Below, one piece after another: positions 1 through 7,993 of a DNA stretch of 64,000 nt. Each line of letters begins with the position of its first letter. Position 1 is the stretch's first letter. The stretch is from NCBI RefSeq assembly GCF_008630065.1, contig NZ_VWPL01000007.1, positions 1 to 64,000 of the forward strand. Direction: 5' to 3'. The DNA is from Blastochloris sulfoviridis (GTDB lineage: Bacteria; Pseudomonadota; Alphaproteobacteria; Rhizobiales; Xanthobacteraceae). The notes beneath the pieces are model-generated. The model was not told where the DNA came from, made no database searches, and saw nothing but the letters and a program-made list of their open reading frames with translations. Both the position numbers and the translations under genes were made by a program.

Positions 1-80
1 TTGATGTCGCGAGGATCGTGAACTTGGCGGAAAATCGAGATGAGAGCCTGCATGGGAGCCTCCCCGAATCGAGAAGCCTC

Positions 81-242
81 ATGAATGAATCCTTCTCTAC
101 CTCCCGCGCAATGCCCTTATACTCATCTGCGATTCCCCTGCCCAGCGCGGTGACCCTGGAGCGGACGCCCGAGCCGCCAGCCGGCTATGAGGTGGCGCGC
201 GTCGACGTGGTCGTGCGGCTGCGGCGCAAGACCGCGAGCTGA
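81..242 (+). CDS. small hypothetical protein
   Basis: This 53-residue ORF has no recognised family. The C-terminal half (ending PPAGYEVARVDVVVRLRRK) looks like ordinary coding sequence, and the reading frame extends upstream to a GTG at position 18, so the true start is uncertain. The ATG at 81 was chosen because the residues upstream of it are low in structure and charge pattern. It stands alone, followed by a palindrome. It may equally be a chance ORF. Confidence 0.35.
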   Translation: MNESFSTSRAMPLYSSAIPLPSAVTLERTPEPPAGYEVARVDVVVRLRRKTAS

Positions 243-327
243 CGCCGCCTCAAGCCGAAGCCGCCTCACAAGTTGAAGCCCCCGAGCCGACCCGGACACG
301 GGCCGCGTCTCGAAGAGAGCCCGCATC

Positions 328-369
328 ATGCCAACGGCCCCATGCGCTGACGCGTGGGGCCGTTGGCAT
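328..369. repeat. perfectly self-complementary hairpin element
   Basis: An inverted repeat whose arms read ATGCCAACGGCCCC and its complement, closing on a short loop around GCGCTGACGC. The same arm sequence recurs in a larger element at 17534-17658, so it is a dispersed family. It lies downstream of the leftward hydrolase gene (stop at 480) and could act as a transcript-end hairpin. A fragment of the TTTCCGG-type repeat follows at about 380-430. Confidence 0.7.
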
Positions 370-479
370 TGTCGAACAAGGGGTTTTCGGCAGGATCGCT
401 TCCGGGATTCCCAACGGATCAACCGGCAACCGTCTCAAAACCCGGCCGTTCGGGTCGGGCTCGACGGCGCCGGCGACGA

Positions 480-1205
480 TCAGTGCGTCGTCGCGGGAGC
501 CGCGGCCGGCACGCCGGCGGTGGTCGAGGCCGGGGCCGTTCCGGTCACGTCGGTTGCCGGCTTGGTCGCGTCCTTGACGGTGTCGGGCGCGGGCTGGGCG
601 GGCTTCCTCCGCTTGCGCGGCGGCGCCTTGAGCGCAACGATCCGCGCGATCACCTCCTCATGGAGCTGCGGCGACTTCTCGATGTTCAGGTGGCCGAGGT
701 CGCTCTTGCCCTCGAGGTCGAAATTGGTCAGCGAACCCTTGAAGCCGTGGCCCGAGCGGACCGCGTTGCAGCAGCCGGAGAGGTAATAATTAACCGCCTT
801 GGTGACGTTGCGCGGAACGGTCTGGTAGCCGACCGGGTCGAAGCTGACGACCAGCGACACCGGCACCTTGGCCGCGGCCAGCCGCGCGGCCATCGGATAG
901 ACCGCATCGGCGCCCAGCGAGTGGCCGACCAGCACCACCGGCCCGCGCCAGCCGGCGGCGCGGCGGGAGACGATTTCATCGGCGAGGGCGTCGGCGTCGG
1001 CGTGGTTGGCGACGGTGGCCTGGATGCCGCGGCGCGACAGCTTGTCGGCGAGGTCGTCGAGCCCGAGCGAGAACACATTGGCGAGCCCGCGCAGGAGATA
1101 CACCCGCGTCTCGCTGGTCTGTGCCGGCGGGGCCGCCTGGGCGGGGGCGAGAGCGAGGCAGGCGAGGGCGCCGACTGCGAGGAAAAACCGCTGGAATCCG
1201 AGCAT
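480..1205 (-). CDS. exported alpha/beta-hydrolase-like (lipase-type) protein
   Basis: The 241-residue protein starts at the ATG at 1205, which opens a clear signal peptide (MLGFQRFFLAVGALACLALA, cleavage near APAQA). The core contains VVLVGHSLGAD, the nucleophile elbow G-H-S-L-G of lipases and esterases, so a serine nucleophile is likely, acting in the periplasm. The last 40 residues are a Lys/Arg then Pro/Ala/Thr-rich tail without fold. Longer upstream starts exist in frame but would bury the signal peptide. The substrate is not evident. A neighbouring leftward gene (1937-3283) also carries a GHSLG motif but is not a close copy. Confidence 0.7.
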   Translation of the reverse strand: MLGFQRFFLAVGALACLALAPAQAAPPAQTSETRVYLLRGLANVFSLGLDDLADKLSRRGIQATVANHADADALADEIVSRRAAGWRGPVVLVGHSLGADAVYPMAARLAAAKVPVSLVVSFDPVGYQTVPRNVTKAVNYYLSGCCNAVRSGHGFKGSLTNFDLEGKSDLGHLNIEKSPQLHEEVIARIVALKAPPRKRRKPAQPAPDTVKDATKPATDVTGTAPASTTAGVPAAAPATTH

Positions 1206-1352
1206 GTTCTGACGAATCCGTAGCCGCCGGAAGGTTGCGCTGGGGCGAATCCCCTCATACCCACCGGCGCCGTCAAACGCCAGCGCCGAAACGAGGCGGC
1301 GAACGTTCGCCGCAGACGTGTTGCCACGGCGCAACGCGTGGCGGCCACGATG

Positions 1353-1940
1353 TCAATACAGGCCCGGAAAGATTCGCGCCGTGCGCTTCATGTATTCGCG
1401 ATACTGATCGCCGAAGATCGACAGCATCATCGCCTCTTCGCGCGCGACCCGGCCGAAGAACAAAATACCGAAACCGACGAGACCGGCCGGACCTGCGATC
1501 CAATTCGGCAACAACAGCACCTGCGCCAGCGCCAACAGCCAGAACGCCGTGTACATCGGGTGGCGGACGTAGCGATAACTTCCCTCGGTCACCAGACTGT
1601 GCGAGTCGTGCAGCTCCAGGCTGACCGACCAGTTGCGGCCGAGGTCGCGGTGGCTCAGCCGGAACATCGCCAGCGCCGCCACCATCGCCACCGCTCCGGC
1701 CCCGGCCTGCAGCCAATGGAACGAATAGTCGGCGAAGGCGGGAAATCCGCTGAAGACATAGATCAGCGGAACGATGCCGAGGCCCGACAGCGAGCAGGCA
1801 AGCAGAAGCGTTTCGCGAAGATCGAACTGGGATTTGACGACCTTGTTCTTGCGCTTGTTGCGACGCTCATAGGGAAAGCGGATCACGTACCAGCCGACGC
1901 CGCCGATCAGCCACAGGATCTTGGCAAACTCCACCGTCAT
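1353..1940 (-). CDS. membrane isoprenylcysteine methyltransferase-like (PEMT/ICMT family) protein
   Basis: A 195-residue polytopic membrane protein with about five hydrophobic helices. The C-terminal part has the family pattern: L-x-x-R-N-W, then VTEGSYRYVRHPMYTAFWL and an E-E after the last helix (GRVAREEAMML), which in ICMT/PEMT-type enzymes bind S-adenosylmethionine and the substrate. It therefore probably methylates a lipid or prenylated compound at the membrane, though the substrate is unknown. The ATG at 1940 overlaps the stop of the upstream hydrolase gene in an ATGA, so the two are very likely translated together. Confidence 0.75.
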   Translation of the reverse strand: MTVEFAKILWLIGGVGWYVIRFPYERRNKRKNKVVKSQFDLRETLLLACSLSGLGIVPLIYVFSGFPAFADYSFHWLQAGAGAVAMVAALAMFRLSHRDLGRNWSVSLELHDSHSLVTEGSYRYVRHPMYTAFWLLALAQVLLLPNWIAGPAGLVGFGILFFGRVAREEAMMLSIFGDQYREYMKRTARIFPGLY

Positions 1941-3283
1941 GATGCGGCCTCGGCTACCGGCGCGGCAGCGGCGCCCTCCGCACAAACGGCGGCCATCGCC
2001 GCATCCGGCGACAAAACCCGGGTCTCCAACGGCACGGGGCCGCACAAGATCATGAAGTAGTCGTAATGATAGCGGCGCTCGTTGCCCATCACGAACTGAC
2101 GGTGCATGCGGAAGAAGTCGCCACGGAAGCGCCGGTAGGTCTCTTCCTTCAGCATGTTGCGGATACGCACCGTGCGCACCTCCGGCAGTCGTTCGACCTT
2201 CAGGCCCATCAACTGCGCCGGATTGCACTTGTAGAAATTGATGATGTCGACCAGCGCCTGATACTCGACCCAGAAAACCTTGGGACTGTTGGCGACGATA
2301 CTGGCATCCTCGCGCAACTGCTTGGCCGCCGGGTGCAGGCCGATCTTGAGGATGGAGGAGCCGCAGGTCATCAGCGCCAGCGGCCGTTGCGGCGCCGTTG
2401 GCGAGGCTTGCGGCGTCGCCGGCGGGGCTTGCGGCGCCGTTGATTCGCCCTGCGGCGCCGTTTCGGCCGCCTGCGGCGTCGCACCCGCCGGCCGGTTTGC
2501 CAGCACGCGGGCCAGCACCTCCACCATCAGCGCTGCGCCCAGGCTGTGGCCGATCAGCACGACCTCGTCGGCCTTGGTGGTGGCGAGGGCCTCGGTCATC
2601 GACGTCGCGAACTGGTCGAGCCGCGCGTCGAGGTCGGGCCGCCGGCCGCGCACCAGGTCGCGGGCGAACGACCAGTCGTCGAGGATATAGGCCAGGAACA
2701 GCCGGTTGCGCACCATCAGGTAGAGGATCCACACCACCGTGAAGGCGGCCGGGAAGCCGAGCAGCGGCGCGGTGGAGGCCTTTCCGGCATACCAGATGCC
2801 CGCATAGATGCCGGCGGCGGCGATCAGCCCCAGCAGCACCAGCGGATAGAGGAAAAACAGGCCGTAGCGGAAATTGCAGCGGATGTAGCGGAACAGCGTG
2901 CCGGTCAGCACGAAGTCGGCCATCGCCATCACCCCGTCGAGGATGCGCCGCGGCTCGGTGCGGCTGAAATCGGCCGCCACCACCTCGTGCCAGTCGAGCA
3001 GCCGCAGTTCGGTGTCCACCCGCCAGTCGGGCGCCACCGTCTCCACCGTCCAGCGCGGCACCGGCCCGTCGAGCCCTTCGGCCTCCGACACCGTGGCCTT
3101 GACGCCCCAGGTGGTCTCGAACCGGCCGATCTCGCGCACGAAGCGGGCGTGCTGCTTCTCGGGCGGCAGCGGCTCGTAGCCGGTGATGACAAAGGCCAGC
3201 CGCCGGGTGACGCGCGCGTCATCGGCGCTGCAAGGACCATCGGCACTGCGGGGGTGATCGGCACTGCGGGATTCGGACGCCAT
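1937..3283 (-). CDS. membrane-anchored alpha/beta-hydrolase-like protein with APQ-rich insert
   Basis: This 448-residue protein has two to three membrane helices in the middle (around LFFLYPLVLLGLIAAAGIYAG and FTVVWILYLMV) followed by EVVLIGHSLGAALMVEVLA, the serine-nucleophile elbow of alpha/beta hydrolases. Right after the elbow comes a Pro/Gln/Ala/Thr low-complexity insert built of APQ and TPQ units, then a conserved-looking C-terminal half. The start at 3283 is supported by GGAGG eight bases upstream. The extreme N-terminus carries three SAD repeats. The gene is coupled to the methyltransferase-like gene by an ATGA overlap. A membrane lipase role is plausible but the substrate is unknown. 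Confidence 0.65.
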   Translation of the reverse strand: MASESRSADHPRSADGPCSADDARVTRRLAFVITGYEPLPPEKQHARFVREIGRFETTWGVKATVSEAEGLDGPVPRWTVETVAPDWRVDTELRLLDWHEVVAADFSRTEPRRILDGVMAMADFVLTGTLFRYIRCNFRYGLFFLYPLVLLGLIAAAGIYAGIWYAGKASTAPLLGFPAAFTVVWILYLMVRNRLFLAYILDDWSFARDLVRGRRPDLDARLDQFATSMTEALATTKADEVVLIGHSLGAALMVEVLARVLANRPAGATPQAAETAPQGESTAPQAPPATPQASPTAPQRPLALMTCGSSILKIGLHPAAKQLREDASIVANSPKVFWVEYQALVDIINFYKCNPAQLMGLKVERLPEVRTVRIRNMLKEETYRRFRGDFFRMHRQFVMGNERRYHYDYFMILCGPVPLETRVLSPDAAMAAVCAEGAAAAPVAEAAS

Positions 3284-3760
3284 CGGATGCACCTCCAAGC
3301 GGTGGTGAGGCGAGAGGTACCCGCCGCCCGCGGCCGCGGCAAGGCTGGGCCGGCCGTTTGCACGAAGAAAAGGCAAAGGGAAACGGCCAGGCGGGGGCGC
3401 GTGACAGAAATCCTGAAGTCCGGGCAACGTCGTTGCGGCGGCGCACGAAACGTTGCCCGAGTGATGCTTCCGCTTGAGATCCGCCGAACCTGATAAGATG
3501 TGCCCGGCGCACCGCTCCATGGTACGCATTCGATATGGGCGGGAAGTTCGTACGCGCCCGCGCGTTACAATGCCGCGTGCGAAATTCAGCGCCGGCGACA
3601 CAGCTGCCGATAGCCAAGGCATTGCAGAGTCAGCTAGTAATTCCATGTTGGAGCTTGGGAGGCGGGCGGCTTGCGGGGAGGTCGCGCGTGGGCGGGATTG
3701 CTGTCGATAGAACGCCGCGCCGAAATCACGAAGCAGGCCGCTGCCGCAAGGTGGCGGAAA
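3284..3760. other. gene-free stretch before the AT-rich islet
   Basis: No convincing coding sequence, RNA gene or member of the dispersed repeat families is visible here. Short ORFs in both strands overlap one another and none has a ribosome site or recognisable protein. Base composition shifts from GC-rich on the left to AT-rich at the right end, so the left boundary of the acquired segment is probably within or just after this stretch. No integrase or direct repeat marking the boundary was found. Confidence 0.5.
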
Positions 3761-5116
3761 ATGACAGCTGAAATTGCAATCATCAATAAATCTGCGATCG
3801 CCCTTGCCGCAGATAGTGCTGTGACAATCACAACGGGCACCAGGCAGGAAAAGATATTTGACACTGCAGACAAGTTATTTGAACTGTGCGACCATAATCC
3901 GATAGGTATTATGATTTACAATGGGATGAGTTTTGCTGGGACGCCGCTTCCGTCGCTGATTAAATTGTTCAGAACAAAATCGTGTGGATACGACAAGGTA
4001 GAGGTAGCGGCGTCGGCGTTTCTTGAATTTTTACAAAATTATGGCGCGTCAGCTCCAGAATCCGCTAAGAACAGCGACGCAATTCACACAATAAGCCGAA
4101 GGTTATTAAAAATTCGCCAAGAAGCTGCCGACGCATTTGAAAAAGAGCTTGGAGGATATTTAGAAAATAACAAAAACCCAACACAAAAGGGAATCGCTGC
4201 ATTCGGGAACTCAATTATTAAGCGCCTCGCGGATGAATACATAATCATATTGAAAAAACAAGATGACGCACTATTTATGGATGGCGATTTCACCCTTACG
4301 GAAAAATTGCGCAGCAATATTGTCGAATGCATATCACGCCTATTTCCTGATACATCTAAAATTACGAAAAATAAGCTATTTCAAGTTTCTGAGCTTTTGT
4401 TGTCAAAAAGTGTCATGTCTGACTCAGCCACCGGCATCGTTATTGCGGGATTCGGCACAGACGAGATTTTCCCCACGCTTGTGTCGTTTGAGGTGGACGG
4501 AATAATCGGCAGCAAGTTAAAGTATATAAAAACCAATCACGTAGATATTGATATAATTGACGGCTCAACAAGTCGAGCGACGGTAATACCGTTTGCACAA
4601 AAAGAAATGGTTGAGAGGTTTTTATACGGCCTTGATGAAAAAATACAAACCGATATTGCGGACTTCTGTGAAAGTACAATTTCGAGCATCGCTGAAAAAA
4701 TACTGGAAAAGATAGAATTTGCAGATCCAAAGGGAGCTGACGTTATTCAAAAGGTGGTTGAGGCGGCAGAGGCGGCGTTCGCGAATGGACTAAAAATGCA
4801 TGCTTTTGAAGCTATTAGAAACAGGTCGCGAGCGCAGATTGAGGACATGGTAGAATTTATGCCAAAGCAAGAGTTGGCCGATATGGCGGAGGCGTTAGTT
4901 AATCTTACGTCGATCAAGAGGCGAGTTTCCCGCGGGATGGAGACGGTCGGTGGTCCCATTGATGTGGCTGTGATTTCTCAATCCGAGGGATTCGTATGGG
5001 TTAAGCGTAAGCATTATTTTTCACCCGAGTTGAACTCGAGGTACTTCCAACGCGTTGAACGGTTGCTAGCTCATAAGATGGAGAGCGCTCATGCTCAGAA
5101 TGAAAAATCTCGATGA
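3761..5116 (+). CDS. proteasome/HslV-like Ntn-hydrolase family protein, 451 aa
   Basis: The first residues are M-T-A-E-I-A-I-I, then AIALAADSAVT and later EKIFDTADKLF. Counting from the threonine after Met, an aspartate falls at position 17, exactly as Asp17 of HslV and proteasome beta subunits, and the K-I-F segment matches the K33-containing K-I/L-Y/F strand of those enzymes. A hydrophobic strand (IGIMIYNGMSFAG) follows as in that fold. The chain is much longer than HslV (about 175 residues), with a mostly helical C-terminal half rich in Lys and Glu. The gene is strikingly AT-rich and uses codons unlike its neighbours, so it was probably acquired. The longer in-frame start at 3671 was rejected because it would hide the N-terminal threonine. 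The fold assignment is my inference from pattern, not a search. Confidence 0.6.
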   Translation: MTAEIAIINKSAIALAADSAVTITTGTRQEKIFDTADKLFELCDHNPIGIMIYNGMSFAGTPLPSLIKLFRTKSCGYDKVEVAASAFLEFLQNYGASAPESAKNSDAIHTISRRLLKIRQEAADAFEKELGGYLENNKNPTQKGIAAFGNSIIKRLADEYIIILKKQDDALFMDGDFTLTEKLRSNIVECISRLFPDTSKITKNKLFQVSELLLSKSVMSDSATGIVIAGFGTDEIFPTLVSFEVDGIIGSKLKYIKTNHVDIDIIDGSTSRATVIPFAQKEMVERFLYGLDEKIQTDIADFCESTISSIAEKILEKIEFADPKGADVIQKVVEAAEAAFANGLKMHAFEAIRNRSRAQIEDMVEFMPKQELADMAEALVNLTSIKRRVSRGMETVGGPIDVAVISQSEGFVWVKRKHYFSPELNSRYFQRVERLLAHKMESAHAQNEKSR

Positions 5117-5279
5117 ACTGGTGAAGCGTGAACAGCAGCGCAGGAAGAACCTATCGCGAGTGGAACTAATGGACGATGAATTGAGGAAGGCCACTCTAGA
5201 CACGAAAAAGCGTATACACCGCATCTTCGACGCGAAAGTTAAGTCACAGCTAGCAGTCAAGCTGGGCCGCGGCGCTTGA
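5091..5279 (+). CDS. small charged protein overlapping the Ntn-hydrolase-like gene
   Basis: A 62-residue protein, very rich in Lys, Arg, Glu and Asp and predicted to be mainly helical (MLRMKNLDELVKREQQRRKN). It starts 26 bases inside the end of the upstream gene in another frame, with GGAG seven bases before the ATG. A second ATG three codons later is possible. The overlap implies a shared transcript and a linked role, perhaps as partner or substrate of the hydrolase-like protein. No family was recognised. Confidence 0.5.
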   Translation: MLRMKNLDELVKREQQRRKNLSRVELMDDELRKATLDTKKRIHRIFDAKVKSQLAVKLGRGA

Positions 5280-5456
5280 AATCATGATTCAAAAGTTAAT
5301 GGAAAACGAATGTTAAGCATGATTTCTCCGAGGAGGTGCGGGCATCGGTCCTTAGTATCGCGCGTGAAAGACCATCAATTCACATTATAACGTGAGCAAC
5401 CAGAGGCGCCAAGAGCGTGGCCAGCAAGTTGCACGGCGTCTCGTCGGGAAATGACG

Positions 5457-6362
5457 ATGAATACCATCTTCATGGGAGGCTCTCGCCACGTCTCCCGGCT
5501 TCCCGCCGAGGTCAAGGCGCGCATCGACAATGTCGTCGCAAGCGGACATCAAGTGATCGTCGGGGATGCGAACGGCGCCGACAAGGCCGTGCAGAAGCAC
5601 CTGTTCGACCGGCGCTATCCAAACGTGACCATCTTCTGTTCGGGTGATGCGCCCCGGAATAACGTCGGTGCGTGGCGGACGCGGCCCGTCGCAGTCCCGA
5701 AATCGGTCAGAGGCTTCCAGTTCCACGCCGCCAAGGACCGGGAAATGGCGCAGGAGGCCGATTTCGGCTTGATGATCTGGGATGGCAGGAGCCCCGGCAC
5801 CGTCCTGAACGTGCTGCGCCTTGCGCTCGCGGGAAAGATCGCGGTCCTGTTCGATGTGCCGGGAAGGGACGTCGTCAACATCAAGACGGCCGACCAGTTG
5901 AGGCTCTTCCTCGCCCGATGCAGCCAGGAGCTTCTCGCCGACCTGAAGGCGCGCGCCACCGCCGACGAATGGCGGCTCGTCGAGAACGACCTCCAGCCGT
6001 CCCTGTTTGCGCCCGCAGACGGCGCACCTGCGGACCTCGCGGCGGGCATGGCGGATTCGGGCGAACCTGCCCCCCCGCCCCCGTCGCTCGACGAGCCTCT
6101 GGCGCTGCTGAACGATGCGCTTGCACGGGGCGATGCGACCGCCGCCATGATAATATTGGGGGCCATCGCCCGGGACTGCGGCATGAGCCGGATCGCGCGC
6201 GAGACCGGCCTCGCACGCGAGAGCCTCTATCGTTCGCTCGATGCCAGGGGCAATCCCGAGTTCGCGACCGTCGTGAAGGTGCTGTCCTCCATCGGCCTGC
6301 GCTTCGAAGCGAAATCCGGTGGCGTGACGTTCTTCCCGGAACCAACCCGCGCCAGCGGCTGA
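5457..6362 (+). CDS. SLOG-domain (YspA/DprA-like) protein fused to an HTH antitoxin-type domain
   Basis: The 301-residue protein has two parts. Residues 1-150 look like a SLOG Rossmann fold: IFMGGSRHV at the start, then VIVGDANGADKAVQ, the G-D/A-x-G-A-D nucleotide-binding motif, and FGLMIWDGRSPGTVLNVL. After a Pro/Ala linker, residues 220-300 resemble the HigA-like addiction-module antidote family (GLARESLYRSLDARGNPEFATVVKVL), a DNA-binding helix-turn-helix. SLOG domains sense or process nucleotides in several defence and stress systems, so a ligand-controlled repressor is an inference. The ATG at 5457 has GGGAA six bases upstream; one six bases earlier is possible. Its GC-rich composition differs from the AT-rich gene before it. 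Confidence 0.7.
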   Translation: MNTIFMGGSRHVSRLPAEVKARIDNVVASGHQVIVGDANGADKAVQKHLFDRRYPNVTIFCSGDAPRNNVGAWRTRPVAVPKSVRGFQFHAAKDREMAQEADFGLMIWDGRSPGTVLNVLRLALAGKIAVLFDVPGRDVVNIKTADQLRLFLARCSQELLADLKARATADEWRLVENDLQPSLFAPADGAPADLAAGMADSGEPAPPPPSLDEPLALLNDALARGDATAAMIILGAIARDCGMSRIARETGLARESLYRSLDARGNPEFATVVKVLSSIGLRFEAKSGGVTFFPEPTRASG

Positions 6363-6512
6363 CCGGCGCATGCCCTCCGGGGGGCATGAAGACCGTCGCG
6401 GGATTGCCTCGATTTGATGGATCAGCGATCGGGGCGGTCGTCGCCACCCCCGGTCTCCTCGGCTCGGCGTTCCGATCCCTCGTCAGCCGAGCCTGAGCCG
6501 TGTTGCGCCGCG

Positions 6513-6536
6513 CGCTATATTCGGTAGAAAATAGCG
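6513..6536 (+). promoter_or_regulatory. ModE-type molybdate operator upstream of modA
   Basis: An inverted repeat with CGCTATATT on the left and AATAGCG on the right, 24 bases end to end. It has the same overall length and arm positions as the E. coli modA ModE site as I remember it (CG-T/C-TATATT ... ATA-G/A-CG). It sits 19 bases before the modA start, where bound ModE with molybdate would block expression. No modE gene is in the window. Confidence 0.7.
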
Positions 6537-6555
6537 CATCACGAAAGGATATCCC

Positions 6556-7443
6556 ATGGCTTGGACACCCACCCGCCGCATCGCCTCCGTCGCCCTCGCC
6601 GGTCTTCTCGCGCTGGCGCTCCAGCCCGCGCTGCCGTCGCTCGCCAAGGACGCCAAGGACGCCAAGAGCGCCAAGGAGCCGGCCAAGGAAGCGGCCACGG
6701 AAGCGGCCACGGCCGCCGAGCCGGCTGCGCCGAAGGGGCAGGCGCCGGTGCTGGTGTTCGCCGCGGCGAGCCTGACCACCGCCTTCAACGCCATCGGCGC
6801 CGCCTGGGAGAAGGAAAGCGGCAAGAAGGTGTCGTTCTCCTATGCCGCCTCCTCGGCGTTGGCCCGCCAGCTCGAATCCGGTGCGCCGGCCGACGTCTTC
6901 GCCTCGGCCGACCTGCGCTGGATGAACTGGGCCGCCGAGAAGAAGCTGATCAAGGAGGGCAGCCGCGACACCCTGCTCGGCAATGCGCTGGTGCTGATCG
7001 CCCCGCTCGACGCCGCGACCGACCTCAAGATCGCCAAGGGCTTCCCGCTCGCCGCCGCGATCGGCGATTCGCGCCTTGCCACCGGCGCCATCCCCGCCGT
7101 GCCGGTCGGCAACTACGCCAAGCAGGCGCTGAGCGCGCTCGGCGTGTGGGAGGCGGTGGAGCCGAAGATCGCCGGGGCCGAGAGCGTGCGCGCGGCGCTG
7201 GCGCTGGTCGCCCGCGGCGAGGCCAGGTTCGGTATCGTCTATGCCACCGACGCCAAGGCCGAGCCCAAGGTGAAGGTGGTCGACACCTTCCCCACCGACA
7301 GCCACGACCCGGTGCTCTACCCGATCGCGCTGACCGCCAATTCGGCCAACCCGGACGCCGCGGCCTTCGTGGCCTTCCTGCGCTCGCCCACCGCCGAGAA
7401 AATCCTCACCGGCCAGGGCTTCACCATCGTGCCGAAGCCCTGA
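6556..7443 (+). CDS. modA: molybdate ABC transporter periplasmic binding protein ModA
   Basis: ModA captures molybdate (or tungstate) in the periplasm and passes it to the ModB channel. The 295-residue protein has a signal peptide (cleavage near residue 30), then a Lys/Ala-rich spacer, and the ModA core: VLVFAAASLTTAFNAIG, YAASSALARQLESGAPADVFASAD, and a C-terminal FVAFLRSPTAEKILTGQGF. The serines in the AAASL and YAASS loops are the usual oxyanion ligands. AAAGGA lies upstream of the ATG. A ModE-type palindrome precedes it, implying repression when molybdenum is plentiful. The KDAKDAKSAKEPAKEAATEAATA spacer (residues 33-55) is longer than usual. Confidence 0.93.
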   Translation: MAWTPTRRIASVALAGLLALALQPALPSLAKDAKDAKSAKEPAKEAATEAATAAEPAAPKGQAPVLVFAAASLTTAFNAIGAAWEKESGKKVSFSYAASSALARQLESGAPADVFASADLRWMNWAAEKKLIKEGSRDTLLGNALVLIAPLDAATDLKIAKGFPLAAAIGDSRLATGAIPAVPVGNYAKQALSALGVWEAVEPKIAGAESVRAALALVARGEARFGIVYATDAKAEPKVKVVDTFPTDSHDPVLYPIALTANSANPDAAAFVAFLRSPTAEKILTGQGFTIVPKP

Positions 7444-7604
7444 GCCATCATTGCCCTGAGGCCGGGGCCTGAGGGCAAGAGCGTGAGGGCCGGTCGGAGC
7501 AGCCCAGATCGGCCGACCTTCTCAGCCCTCTCGGAACAGAGGTAAGAGAGATTCGTCGATCCCGCGGCGGATGATGCCGTTTCGGGTTATGAGATCGGCT
7601 CTTT

Positions 7605-7760
7605 CTTCCCTCTCCCCTTGCGGGAGAGGGTGGTGCGGCCGAGCGTCAGCGAGGTCGCGCCGGGTGAGGGGTCCCGTCCAAGCTTGCTCGATATCACCCC
7701 TCACCCGCCTCGCGATCCTTGATCGCTCGGCACCCTCTCCCGCAAGGGGAGAGGGAAGAC
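7605..7760. repeat. B-family palindromic repeat, copy 1
   Basis: A long inverted element whose outer arms are CTTCCCTCTCCCCTTGCGGG and its complement, with inner arms GGGTGAGGGGT and ACCCCTCACCC and a variable centre. Other copies are at 8845-9036 and 30302-30516. Transcribed, it would form a strong hairpin between modA and modB. The wider 7444-7993 gap also holds an IS-like remnant and a fragment of the TTTTCGG repeat near 7890, and no gene. Confidence 0.8.
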
Positions 7761-7779
7761 ACGGGTTCTGACCGGGTAG

Positions 7780-7816
7780 ATGGGTGACAGTTCAGACCGA
7801 CGACATGGGTGACAGG
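7780..7816. mobile_element. possible terminal remnant of an IS481-type element
   Basis: ATGGGTGACAG occurs twice in direct orientation, 25 bases apart, with TTCAGACCGACGAC between. As I recall, IS481-family ends carry similar repeated GGGTGACA/TGTCACCC blocks spaced by a TCAGACCGACGAC-like segment. No transposase coding sequence is present, so at most one end remains. The family assignment is from memory and uncertain. Confidence 0.35.
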
Positions 7817-7993
7817 TTTAGAGATCGGCGGGGAGGACTTGCGGATGATCCCGTCGTGATCCCTGCAACACTTTCGCCGAACGCCCTCGTTCAATAACGG
7901 CATTTTCGGCAACCGGGCGACGAAGCCCCGACCCGCTCACCGGCACCCGGCCTGACCCGGCGGCCGCCGCAAACGCAGAGGACGCCCCGCCCG

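Noticed and set aside
480-1334. longer N-terminus for the exported hydrolase gene (start at 1334)
   Set aside because: The extra 43 residues would precede a clear signal peptide that begins at the ATG at 1205.
5881-7305. 474-codon minus-strand frame across the SLOG-HTH gene and modA
   Set aside because: It crosses two well-supported rightward genes and has no recognisable protein feature.
7605-7760. B-family element as a structured RNA gene
   Set aside because: Three copies with variable centres, one interrupted by another repeat, indicate a dispersed repeat and not a conserved RNA.
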